64,000 bases of DNA from Angiostrongylus vasorum. Its lineage: Eukaryota > Nematoda > Chromadorea > Rhabditida > Metastrongylidae. Both the position numbers and the translations under genes were made by a program. This document shows positions 38,601-45,239 of the stretch, in pieces. Below the pieces are notes generated by a model, which worked only from the letters and a program-made list of their open reading frames with translations, had not been told where the DNA came from and made no database searches. The stretch lies in assembly GCA_018806985.1 (NCBI GenBank), contig JADANN010000410.1, positions 62,001 through 126,000 of the forward strand, written 5' to 3'. The stretch's first letter is position 1; the number at the start of each line of letters is the position of its first letter.

Positions 38601-38790
38601 TTGCACAATCCTGGCCAAGAACGAATTGTCGCACGTCCGCCGTCGACGCGGCAAAATCTGATCGCGGTACAAGCGTTTCCGGCACGGCGACAACACATTC
38701 AGGTCGCATCACGACGAAATCTGCTCGCGAAACGGAAAAATCGGTCGCGAACGCGGTTGTGTCGACGAAGCAGCTCTGATGAACCTCCAT
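7841..38790 (-). CDS. lim-4: LIM-homeobox transcription factor, LIM-4/LHX6-8/Arrowhead class (whole gene, 11 coding exons)
   Basis: Coding exons on the minus strand join in order: 38790-38554, 37474-37404, 36479-36369, 31649-31533, 31155-31067, 30972-30899, 22205-22107, 20596-20445, 11050-11011, 9912-9861, 8262-7841. All junctions have GT donors, AG acceptors and matching phases; the joined frame is 1,464 nt (487 residues plus stop). LIM1 zinc ligands are C85, C88, H106, C109, C112, C115, C134, C137; LIM2 ligands are C146, C149, H168, C171, C174, C177, C196, H199. The homeodomain spans residues 217-276 with R5, L16, F20, W48, F49, N51 and R53 all in place. Family knowledge: such proteins are nuclear DNA-binding regulators of neuronal identity. 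The DSNPDG segment and the NSRARQKK recognition-helix end point to the LHX6/8-Arrowhead-LIM-4 subclass rather than LHX3 or LMX1. The LIM and homeodomain exons are very secure; exons 9 and 10 are short and rest on phase and splice signals. Confidence 0.9.
8358..8643 (-). repeat. SINE-1 copy
   Basis: Reverse orientation: aggataaaggataaaac tail at left, caccgcgctacaaac head at right. Just 5' of LIM exon 11, within intron 10. Confidence 0.8.
9861..9912 (-). CDS. lim-4: LIM-homeobox gene exon 10 (candidate, 52 nt)
   Basis: The acceptor is a strong ttgttttttag and the donor GTGAGT. Only phase 0 is open; it encodes [17 protein letters not shown], an acidic stretch, phase 1 out. The next exon accepts phase 1. 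Confidence 0.68.
10237..10507 (-). repeat. SINE-1 copy, well preserved
   Basis: Minus strand: gcgtgtagcgcagtggtcgg head, ggcgcggggatcaatccc box B region. Between LIM exons 9 and 10. Confidence 0.85.
11011..11050 (-). CDS. lim-4: LIM-homeobox gene exon 9 (candidate, 40 nt)
   Basis: The acceptor is cgccttcag and the donor GTAAAT. Phase 2 in and phase 0 out are exactly what is needed to link exon 8 to exon 10. If the donor is not used, the frame runs 20 more codons to a TAA (LRRLDDGQ...), an alternative C-terminus. No domain is visible; support comes from splice signals and phase only. Confidence 0.6.
12201..12485 (+). repeat. SINE-1 copy, full length
   Basis: One of the cleanest heads: box A tagcgcagtgg, box B-like gggattaatccc. 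In LIM intron 8. Confidence 0.85.
12580..12660 (-). ncRNA. Solo Penelope terminal fragment with hammerhead-like core
   Basis: The minus strand reads CTGATGA (12641-12635), stem II AGC/GCT, GAA, then ACG-loop-CGT and A. Stem III and H17 are intact, the best-preserved core in the window. Flanks (ggctaacgttt, gaggtta) match the outer Penelope segment at 60.6 kb. It sits in intron 8 of the LIM gene. Confidence 0.5.
14634..14692. repeat. (AAT)n microsatellite
   Basis: About 19 perfect aat units. Further imperfect att/tta runs at 14750-14890. Confidence 0.95.
15130..15332 (-). CDS. Unassigned exon-like segment in intron 8
   Basis: The acceptor is atctcttcag and the donor GTAAGC, with 203 nt between them at a higher GC content than the intron. 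In one frame it is fully open, phase 0 in and phase 2 out, which would splice into exon 9. It encodes an acidic start and a hydrophobic stretch [13 protein letters not shown]. If spliced from exon 8 (phase 2) it would stop early. It may be an alternative first or internal exon downstream of the CpG block, or untranslated. No homology recognised. Confidence 0.35.
15900..16165. promoter_or_regulatory. CpG-rich block inside intron 8, possible internal promoter
   Basis: This stretch stands out from the AT-rich intron. It has a tandem tcgcg run (about 16078-16112), and an E2F-like site tttggcgggaaaa at about 16125-16137. C-rich tracts (read on the minus strand) lie toward 15.9 kb. It could be an internal promoter reading the minus strand toward 15.3 kb, an enhancer, or a start for an unseen plus-strand transcript. 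Confidence 0.35.
16400..16620. other. Non-repetitive island with octamer-like and CpG motifs
   Basis: Unlike the flanking intron, this stretch is low in simple repeats and holds an octamer-like atgcaaat at 16432-16439 and several CpGs. Short open frames exist on both strands but none shows splice-consistent coding. It is a possible conserved regulatory element, not a gene. Confidence 0.2.
17258..17400. repeat. (CATCAC/CGTCGT)n imperfect microsatellite
   Basis: Trinucleotide cat/cac/cgt runs; the Asp/Ser-rich open frames over it reflect the repeat. Confidence 0.85.
18413..18690 (+). repeat. SINE-1 copy, full length
   Basis: Head ggcgtagtggttgg, box B-like ggaattgatcccc, tail tttatcctttattc. 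Confidence 0.85.
19490..19766 (+). repeat. SINE-1 copy, full length
   Basis: Head gtgacgcagtggtcgg, box B-like gagtcgatcctcg. Followed within 10 bp by an inverted, older copy. Confidence 0.85.
19772..19984 (-). repeat. SINE-1 copy, diverged and internally deleted
   Basis: cttgatcaacccttgag at the tail end, tgaatgcatatctggcc and caatttgccgac in the body, and gcgcgtgatcgaacc at the head identify it on the minus strand. Confidence 0.6.
20445..20596 (-). CDS. lim-4: LIM-homeobox gene exon 8 (end of homeodomain and Ser/Gly-rich tail)
   Basis: The acceptor is caatttcag. The exon starts NSRARQKK, giving N51 and R53 of the recognition helix, and continues into a Ser/Gly/Pro-rich segment (residues 275-316). 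The donor is a less usual GTTAAG, phase 2. If it is not used, the frame stops within a few codons (TTA AGT TAA), which would make a shorter isoform. Confidence 0.93.
21005..21170 (-). repeat. P-family repeat
   Basis: ctgagagacaggtt, cccgcatggtgtgatggtg and gttttgcaaatatttcagc mark a reverse-oriented unit that lacks its outer inverted repeat on the left. Confidence 0.65.
21329..21545 (+). repeat. P-family repeat, opposite to its neighbour
   Basis: tttatttaccgcctattg, aagctgagatatttgc and caccaccacaccatgc; only about 160 bp from the inverted unit at 21.0 kb. Confidence 0.65.
22107..22205 (-). CDS. lim-4: LIM-homeobox gene exon 7 (homeodomain helices 2-3)
   Basis: This is a 33-codon exon, phase 0 on both sides, with acceptor attgcag and donor GTGAGT. 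It carries F20, the DSNPDG loop, the GLSKRV turn and QVWFQ at the start of the recognition helix. The intron after WFQ separates it from N51. The 3' end of a nested coiled-coil exon chain lies about 75 bp upstream. Confidence 0.95.
22280..23784 (-). CDS. Coiled-coil protein, partial gene nested in LIM intron 6 (4 exons)
   Basis: Four minus-strand exons chain in phase: 23784-23690 (in 2, out 1), 22784-22665 (in 1, out 1), 22489-22392 (in 1, out 0) and 22317-22280 (in 0, out 2). Acceptors are tttgcag, gatcttag, ccattctag and ggttttag; donors are GTACTT, GTATTT, GTAAAT and GTGAGG. The product is rich in Glu, Lys, Gln, Leu and Asn, e.g. [19 protein letters not shown] and [16 protein letters not shown], typical of coiled coil. 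No family recognised. The first exon may begin further upstream at another acceptor; a Penelope-element fragment ends about 40 bp upstream. No start codon or secure terminal exon was found; a possible final acceptor at about 22242 leads into a frame with AATAAA and then into LIM exon 7 out of frame. It is either a small nested gene or the remnant of one. Confidence 0.5.
22907..23160 (-). repeat. SINE-1 copy, diverged
   Basis: Minus strand; recognisable by gcgccatgcattc, tgaatgcatatttggc, agacaagtctgaacc and caatttgccaatccc. Lies in an intron of the nested coiled-coil gene. Confidence 0.65.
23825..24015 (-). mobile_element. Penelope-like element 3' fragment with hammerhead-like core
   Basis: Matches 60,940-61,110 closely: ...ccaggctctgaggaagg... 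then the hammerhead boxes (CTGAGGA 23899-23893, GAAAC 23878-23874) and the aataacacctc tail. Stem III is ACG/CGT but H17 is G, so cleavage is unlikely. It ends about 40 bp from the first nested coiled-coil exon. Confidence 0.7.
24780..24990 (+). pseudogene. Non-LTR retrotransposon reverse transcriptase fragment
   Basis: [15 protein letters not shown] at 24914-24958 matches the GDTISPKLFTATLE block of RTE/L1-like reverse transcriptases from nematodes, with the QGD replaced by GGA. A stop follows within 10 codons and upstream sequence is frame-broken. An old relic on the plus strand in LIM intron 6. Confidence 0.55.
25283..25665 (+). repeat. R-family repeat
   Basis: Closest to a consensus: cccaacggtttgtcgcctc to atccaagtaagtaag. 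A long open frame on each strand is also seen in other copies. In LIM intron 6. Confidence 0.75.
26805..27072 (+). repeat. SINE-1 copy, near full length
   Basis: Head gtgtggtgcagtagtcgg, box B-like gaatcgatcccag; short internal deletions. In LIM intron 6. Confidence 0.8.
30166..30440 (+). repeat. SINE-1 copy, diverged
   Basis: Box A tagtgcattggttag and a box B-like ggttcaatccc, then a clearly related but older body ending catcctttatc. Confidence 0.7.
30899..30972 (-). CDS. lim-4: LIM-homeobox gene exon 6 (homeodomain N-arm and helix 1)
   Basis: The acceptor is cgattttag and the donor GTTATT (CAG before GTT). The exon is 74 nt, phase 1 in and phase 0 out. It begins with a Gln/Lys-rich stretch, then [16 protein letters not shown], covering homeodomain positions 3-17 with R5 and L16. 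Its phase fits both neighbours exactly. Confidence 0.93.
31067..31155 (-). CDS. lim-4: LIM-homeobox gene exon 5 (second half of LIM2)
   Basis: The acceptor is tatttcag and the donor GTAACT. The exon is 89 nt, phase 2 in and phase 1 out. It encodes the [10 protein letters not shown] strand and the last ligands C196 and H199 (LLCKQH), followed by an acidic linker toward the homeodomain. Confidence 0.95.
31533..31649 (-). CDS. lim-4: LIM-homeobox gene exon 4 (first half of LIM2)
   Basis: The acceptor is gtttccag and the donor GTAGGA. The exon is 117 nt, phase 2 in and out. It reads FGTKCASC, then DWVRRAR and [11 protein letters not shown], giving six of the eight LIM2 zinc ligands. The DWVRRAR-x-HLACFAC signature is typical of LIM2 in LIM-homeodomain proteins. 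Confidence 0.95.
31650..36368 (-). other. LIM intron 3
   Basis: Contains one highly diverged SINE-1. A 66-codon frame near 36058-36258 (minus) looks protein-like (Asp/Gly-rich end) but needs phase 1, which LIM exon 3 does not supply; not called. Confidence 0.5.
33517..33745 (-). repeat. SINE-1 copy, highly diverged
   Basis: ttgactccatccg, atcgaatgtatatttgc and tctgtcgaccccgaagagctgg keep the SINE-1 order on the minus strand; the head is lost. Confidence 0.45.
36369..36479 (-). CDS. lim-4: LIM-homeobox gene exon 3 (second half of LIM1)
   Basis: The acceptor is tgaatttcag and the donor GTAAGTG. The exon is 111 nt, phase 2 in and out. It carries the [11 protein letters not shown] core and the final ligands C134 and C137 (CKTCY). 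The last zinc ligand is Cys, where many LIM domains have Asp; both are normal. Confidence 0.95.
37404..37474 (-). CDS. lim-4: LIM-homeobox gene exon 2 (first half of LIM1)
   Basis: The acceptor is ttttag and the donor GTAAGA. The exon is 71 nt, phase 0 in and phase 2 out. It encodes residues 80-102, including the first zinc pair C85-x2-C88 (ICSGCDRAI), and ends in the VNG-R turn that precedes the WHxxC motif carried by the next exon. Confidence 0.92.
38554..38790 (-). CDS. lim-4: LIM-homeobox gene exon 1 (start codon, residues 1-79)
   Basis: ATG at 38790-38788 opens a 79-codon segment ending AAG before a consensus GTGAG donor, phase 0. An in-frame TAG lies four codons upstream, so this is the first usable start. 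That same cgttag, about 9 nt before the ATG, could also be a trans-splice acceptor (inference). The segment is markedly richer in CpG than the surrounding introns. It encodes a mixed acidic and hydrophobic N-terminus without a recognised domain. Opposite-strand open frames here are shadows of this exon. Confidence 0.82.
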
Positions 38791-38960
38791 GAAGATGCTC
38801 TAACGAACCGCTAACGAACCAACAAACGACCTAACGAGCAAATACAAAATGGGCGGAGTAGACATGCCCCGCCTTCGCGACGCTATTGGATGCTTCTATG
38901 CTTCGGCTTCGCGATTTGCGCGTTGTGCGATAGCAACTTCTGTAGACTTGTTCTTCTAAC
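38791..38960 (-). promoter_or_regulatory. CpG-rich promoter-like region of the LIM-homeobox gene
   Basis: Immediately upstream of the ATG, the sequence changes to CpG-rich DNA. It contains a GC box (gggcgg, 38851-38856), an opposite-strand one (ccccgcc, about 38867-38873) and an inverted CCAAT (attgg, 38885-38889). A short run of taacga-type repeats (38798-38838) precedes the ATG. No clear TATA box. This is consistent with a start region; the start site itself is not determined. Confidence 0.5.
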
Positions 38961-39659
38961 AGCGATGCGCTTGCGAATTCGAAGAAGTCTGTAATACATT
39001 TCATGCCGGTCTAATACAATTGCGTAACTTCGAAACAATGGCTGTCCAGGAGTTTCACCGAAAACTGGTGCTTAATGCGAACAAGAAGAACGATTAACAT
39101 TTGGATCTTTTTTGGAACTCCTGCATCCCCCTAAAAGTAATGTTTTGATATCTTACATAAAATCTGTCCAGTTAGATTGACATAAACCTTTAGAACAACA
39201 AGGATGTCGGATTACTCGCACTAGGGCAAAGAGATGCGGTAAACCTGGTGCCAATGGACCAATACCAACAACACATGGTGTATTTTTCGATGACACTTAG
39301 CAAGCTGACACCCGACTGTAGTATTTGTTGGCTAATTCCAGATGTCGAATTAGCACCAATATTCAGTAACACCGTTGCTAATGAGTTGATCGCTTGAGGG
39401 AATGACACTTTATTGAAAATAAGCTAATAAAGACCTCATACCAGAGGAAAATATTGTGACGCATTTAGCTTATCATTAGAAATAAAGTATGTTTGTTCTC
39501 AACTTAATTTAGGCTTATTTTGGATAGTGATAAGAAAGAGGGGTAATAGTGTGTTCACATTTTAATAAAAAACACCATATAAGAAGCAAAAGTTTCTCTG
39601 GTTAATCATGACTTTAACAACAAACAGTTGGGTAGGTGGGTTAACATGAGCAATTAAAG

Positions 39660-39925
39660 GCATGTTTAGCGCGTTGGTGAAGGATGTCGCGCAACGCGCA
39701 CATCGTTTTTGGTTCGTTCTCGAGCCATGCGCCAACGAAGTCCACAATCCCTCAGGGTAGGTGTCACTGTTATAATTGTCTAGGAGGGTGATACACCAGT
39801 GTGATACATTAGCAGGGCACTGCAAGACACTGTGTAGGTCATATGCGCAATCACTCACCTCAACTGTGCTATATGTGAAGACGAATGCACTATAAATGGT
39901 AGATAACTCAAGCTTTATACCTAAG
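39660..39925 (+). repeat. SINE-1 copy, highly diverged
   Basis: The head is largely lost, but cacaatccctcagg, tgtctaggagggtgatacacc, ttagcagggcactgc and gcaatcactcacctcaac follow the SINE-1 body in order. Confidence 0.5.
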
Positions 39926-40599
39926 GGATTTCTCGACGCCAAATGTTTTATCCATCTATGGTTTAATAATAACTATGCGATTGTTTGGTATACTAGCATA
40001 ACATCCGACATCTCACAAGATCGCCATGATCGGTAGGCATTTTATGGTTGGTTCGATGCTTTTGTGTAGCAAACGCGACTAAATTGAATAAGCTGATCGA
40101 TGTAAATCAAATTACCTTCCGCTCAAAACATCGAAATCTACGAAATCACGTTAAACACCCTAGGACAATGCCGAAGATGTGAACTACTACATCAGCAAGT
40201 TGAGCTCATTGTTTCAATGGGATCGATCTTATGAAAAGGAATTTTTGTTGAGATGTGCTAGCATAAAATGGATCAGATAAATTCTTATTGATACGCTTTT
40301 AATGACTTTACAAAAGGAACTTAGTTAAAGCCAATTCAACGGGGAAAAAAACCAGTGACGAAAAAGATAGGCAGGATAATAAAAGGGTGTGCCTGGTAGT
40401 TCTCTTTGAAAGATGAGAATATTTCAAAATCCAATAAAAAATTTCGTTCTGCTCCGAGATGTTTCTCTTTCGGAAATTCAAAACGATTTCGAAAATCGTC
40501 ACCGACCTATCTTCATGCACGTTTTTGCAAGCAGAAGAATTAAACACTTCACTAAGAGAATAGATCTAAAACTACAGATAAGGAATGTCAGTAAGTGCT

Positions 40600-40865
40600 A
40601 AGACGTTCGGCCCTGACCAACCCGTTGAGGATATGCTATGCGGTCGGTTCCATTCATGTCATCGTAGAGATGAGTGAATGCGATTTGGCCTATGGAAATG
40701 ACTTTTGGAAGCTGACCGATCTGGCAAGACAGTGTCTTCTATCCTTCCTGACAAGTCTTCTGCGAAATTGCTAGCTTCAAAAGGTTGGATTGCTTCGTTC
40801 GCCCAAAGTGCGGAGTGGAACCAAAGCCCACCTGTTTGTTGCATGGCATTGCGCTACACGTTCAT
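40600..40865 (-). repeat. SINE-1 copy, diverged
   Basis: tgaccaacccgttgagg through tgcatggcattgcgctacacg follow the minus-strand order, including gctgaccgatct and tcctgacaagtctt. Confidence 0.65.
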
Positions 40866-42417
40866 AGAAAGACTGGTTGATTTAATGCCTCCTTCTTGGA
40901 TACACTCTGTAAGACATGCATATTCTCACCACTAGTGAAAGCAACCAGTTGACCATTTTTTTCAAGCAAGCTTACAACTAATTTTGAATTTTTTTGTTTT
41001 TTTTTCATCACTTTTCGTTCTGGGTTTGTTCGTTATTCCTTCTCTCAAAAAATCAGCAATGTTTATTTCCTTAACAACAAAGCATAGAGAATATGTGATC
41101 CAGATAAAGATAATCATTAGAAATAAAATAAAGTGAAATATTTATATCCTTGAAATGTTCTGCAGCACATATGCCTACAGTTTTTTCGCTCGGTGCTTTG
41201 AAGGTGTTCCTCAGACTGCAATCTATGACAACAATTCATATCTTCCGTTAAGCTCCTGTGCTCTCCAAAACTGAATCCAGTTTAACATTACCACTCGGAT
41301 ACCCAGCCAAGAATAAATCAAAACAGAAATGAATTCCACTGATTAGCATGGAGAGCTAACTGCATGTGATAGCGACCTGGGATGTGAGTAAGGCTATCTT
41401 GAGCCTGTACAGAGAGAAACCGGACTATCTTGAGTAGCAAACTTCCAGTTGATTGGAAATATAAATTAATTGAGCAACCTGCAACATAGATAATATTATA
41501 CTGCTCTCTTTCGTCCAAATAAGAGTTTTTTCTAACATATTCTACAAATAGTTACAGCCTTTTTTCTTTTCACTTGCTTTTTTTTGCTATGTTGAATACA
41601 GCGCCAATTTGTTAATGGTAAAAATTACCGTAAGTGAATTATCAGAACGAAAGTGTTGAATCCATGGAAAAATTAAGCGACTGAAACATCGAGTCCCTGG
41701 ACAGTTGATAGAATTTAAATGTGTTCAGCAGCACGAAAATCTTAGGTTAGTAGAAGACAGAGCTGGAACCTTAAAGAGGGCTGATGATATTAAAGCCGAT
41801 CATTTAGAAAATTGCGTCTGAAAAAATATTTGTGGATCCGTAGAAATCGGCTATTTTCAAGACACTTTCTGAGTATATTAGAGTAACATGAAACAAAGCC
41901 GGGATGTTATTTCCCTTCATTGTAACACATCAGTTCTGAAACTTTTTGCATAGAATGGATCCGTAAACTGCATTTTTGGAATGTTGTAGGTTCAAAAAAA
42001 TGATGCAGCTTCAGTTTTTTGCTAATCTCAGAAACACAGAAAGATAGCCCTATTACGTGATTCATGTGTACAACAGAATAATAACTTTCTCATATCTCGT
42101 TCAAGAATTTCGCGATATCCTGTAATTCACCCTAACTGATCACGCGTAAATAGGTGTATTGTATGAATTTATTTTGGAAACTGAGTTCACATAAATAATT
42201 CCTTGTATGCTGTTCAAAACTCTTTCCTGCCTCTGTGTCTTCCGTCTATGACTACCCCCGTCTTTTCTTAGTGAGAGACGATTCGGGGCACTGAATTGAA
42301 ATGTGCAGCCGACGCTCACATATGTTCGAGGTGACCGGTTGCTCTGTATCTACAGAGACGGAAAAATGGAGCTTATAAAAAATTTCCGTTCTACGAAGCG
42401 ATGCGATGATTCTTGCC

Positions 42418-42442
42418 CTTTTTTCTCTCTCTCTCTCTCTTT
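42418..42442. repeat. (CT)n microsatellite
   Basis: A run of ctctctctctc after a T tract. Confidence 0.85.
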
Positions 42443-43815
42443 CTGAGGTATCAAGTCACATTAATTTTTACCATTAACTTTTATATAATCTCTGTGTAGG
42501 AGACCAATAGTAGGGAAAGCCTTCGTATATCAATTTAATCACCTGACCTTTAATTTTTTACACAAGGAGGCATTGTTGCAAAATATCAGCGAAGGAAGGT
42601 TGTAAACAGCAACTCATATAAGGTTTTTCGGTTCACCAAGAGAACAAGCACTTGCAACCAAAAGATAGGATCAATGCTCCCCACTATTAATAAACAACCT
42701 GTGCAACATTTGAGATTAAACTAGACAGCCAATTCTATTAACAAAGTGGTATTTTGTTTTGCATGACTCAAGGTCACATATTGTACATATACAGGACTTC
42801 TTTCATCCAGTACCTTGTGTTGCATCCGTCTTGCGCAAGTGTTTTTGGATTTGCCTACGGGTTCTGCTCCCACTTATAAAGTTCGTCTTCTTCAGGAGTG
42901 CCGTTGAATGACAATCTAGTTGACTCTCTGAAATCACTGGTTACCATGATAGAGTGTTACCAGGTCGTTATCAAAGGAAGATAGCCACTGATCTTTGTGA
43001 AGCGGACGATTCTTTTCCCAGACAAGTCCGATATCAACTGGTCGATTGCGGAAAGATGAGATGCTTGACTGGACCCGGTCTGCGTCGAAACAATAAACAA
43101 CCAATATGTAGGCCTCTAATAACCACGACACACGCATCTCAGTGACAGTTAGAATATTTAAGCTATATTAATTATGGTGTATAAATCGCTTTATTACTTT
43201 TCTCTGCCACTTTCCGTGGCAAATATACGCCACTTCACTGTTCCATATGAAAACGCCCTAGCTTGGCTATTCCAGTACTCCAGGGAGAATCATTTCGACA
43301 AGCCTTCAACAACATATCGACAACCTAAAAAAAAGTTCGAGGGCCACCGTGGATGCCAGTAGATGCGAGAAAATGAATCGAATGCAAGTGTTGAGGTCGT
43401 CTGCGCAGCCAATGCGAGGACTAGTCATATAGAAAAAAGTTTTCAATGAAGATACGAGATGTCGAGGAATTTCTGAAGTCCAAAATAGTCTGTAGAATAC
43501 CTTTCGCAAATGCTCTCGTTTTTCTTGTTATCGGCGCATTGATAGTAAATTCTGACACTAGGTCTCCAATTCTGCCACAATATTTATAACATGTTTTGCG
43601 TGGACATCACATTGATCTGTCTAGGGCGTTGGGAGAAAACCTGGAAGACAAGTAAACGTACCTGCTGGACTTCGTGCAGCTCAAACTCCATGTCATAAAT
43701 GCATTAACGACGAGACTGTAAACGGCGTTTTAAGACGCATCATGGAAGGAATGATCCTCGAAGCCAACTCTTTTTTTTTTTTGAAAAATAAATTAAGCAC
43801 TTCTATCCGTGTTCT

Positions 43816-44091
43816 AGTCCGTATAGCGCAATTGCTGGAGGCGCCCTGAAATACATATGCGATCAATCCCTGCGCTCCAGGATCACCAAGCCTCCTATCC
43901 TTCTGCGTTCGGCAAATTGGAACTAAACCTGCCTAGGAGGATAACAGCATTGACTTCCTGCATTGATAGGCTACCGCAAATCATTGTATAGACCAGGCAT
44001 GCATTTAATCATTAACGATGTAGTGAAGTTGAACGCATAGCGTTCCCCTAAGGAAATGATCAAAACCGAAAGGAATATATTTTATTCTTTT
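43816..44091 (+). repeat. SINE-1 copy, diverged
   Basis: Head gtatagcgcaattgctgg, body ggcaaattggaactaaacc and gcctaggaggataacagc, tail attttattc. Confidence 0.75.
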
Positions 44092-44444
44092 ACCCGAGTG
44101 TTGAAGAGTACTATTATCCTTGAACAGACCAACGCACTGAATTACGGAAAAATTTAGGAGTGTACATATACGACGGTGCGACAGGAACTTTGATCCAACT
44201 AATTAACACGGCATAGGAAACAGGCAACTGGACCCCGCGCATGTCTTCGCCATGAAACCTTTGAAATTCAAGACTAACCTCTTTCATAATGCTCATTTGA
44301 AAACAGGCGAGGTCAACTTCCACTGAACTTAAAACCTCTGCACCTTCAAAGAGAATAAAAAAAAATAAAACTATAACGACTGGGAATTAAGAATGTCTTG
44401 ACCTCTGCTCACTGCTTATTCTTTTTCATGGGAGAATACTATGT

Positions 44445-44660
44445 GAAATACAACCACAAGGATGCTAAGATATGGACAAAACTCAGAGCCTCAGCTGGGC
44501 TTCGAACCCGTGTTTACCCTTACTAGGGGTTCACGGGCAATCCACCACACCGGCCGAAGCCATTGTATTGCCTTTCCCTTAGCCATGTCTTTACTCTATC
44601 GGTCATATCAGCAATAGCGCGAATTTCTTTCATATCTCAGCATTCTTGTGATTGCATTCC
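44445..44660 (+). repeat. P-family MITE-like copy with 30-bp inverted ends
   Basis: Ends 44445-44474 and 44631-44660 are inverted repeats matching 25 of 30. The interior has gggcttcgaacccgtg, reminiscent of a tRNA B box. Confidence 0.65.
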
Positions 44661-44745
44661 ACAAAGTCAATTCTCAACATAGGTTTGAAAGCTCAGACGC
44701 AAGTTGGTGGTTGTGTGCGGCTCTCACGACTTATTACGTACCAGC

Positions 44746-44870
44746 TCAGAGGTTTCCGTATGCATGTCTTTTAGCGACTTTCGAACTACAGGCTTCCTTA
44801 GCAGTATTGCAAGTGTCTAATAACCAGCTCGTATCGGTGTTTTGATAATAGACATTTTCCCAGAAGCCAG
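44746..44870 (-). CDS. Weak terminal exon candidate, part 2 of 2
   Basis: The acceptor ggtcttcag opens a phase-1 frame of 41 codons ending YGNL-TGA, compatible with the exon at 45170-45233. It lies next to a TIR repeat. It may be a short gene, a relic or chance. Confidence 0.22.
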
Positions 44871-45169
44871 CTGAAGACCTGAGCAAGCTCAGATTTACAT
44901 GATTTAAAACTTTCCTTCTTTGGTTTCTAACTTTCTCTCCTTTTCTTAAAAAACGTTTCATAAAAAGGCACTGGTTCGGTTATGTGTAATACCTTGAGAG
45001 CAAGATGATATCTGTTGGGCAAAATCTGCGGCCTACTACAAAGTCATCAATTTCGTCATAAGGCTTTCCACTAAAAGAACTTTACAGTTACCATTGAGAA
45101 GAGGGCTTCTAGAATGGTGTGTTGCTAGGAATGACATAGTCATCATGATAAACTGGGACAGCCGCTCAC

Positions 45170-45233
45170 CTTCATCAATTTTTATCCGAGGTTTCCGACC
45201 TGAATCTCTTAAGACGTTCTTCCACACCCAAAT
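45170..45233 (-). CDS. Weak exon candidate, part 1 of 2
   Basis: 64 nt bounded by acceptor aaatctag and donor GTGAGC. Only phase 0 is open; it encodes a basic segment (GRKPRIKIDE), phase 1 out. No homology recognised. Confidence 0.25.
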
Positions 45234-45239
45234 CTAGAT

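Larger units (their letters stand above)
38961..43810. other. Intergenic, upstream of the LIM gene
   Basis: Two diverged SINE-1 copies; otherwise AT-rich with no supported gene. Confidence 0.5.

Noticed and set aside
38559..38792. Arg-rich plus-strand frames
   Set aside because: Shadows of LIM exon 1, which has the start, donor and phase on the minus strand.
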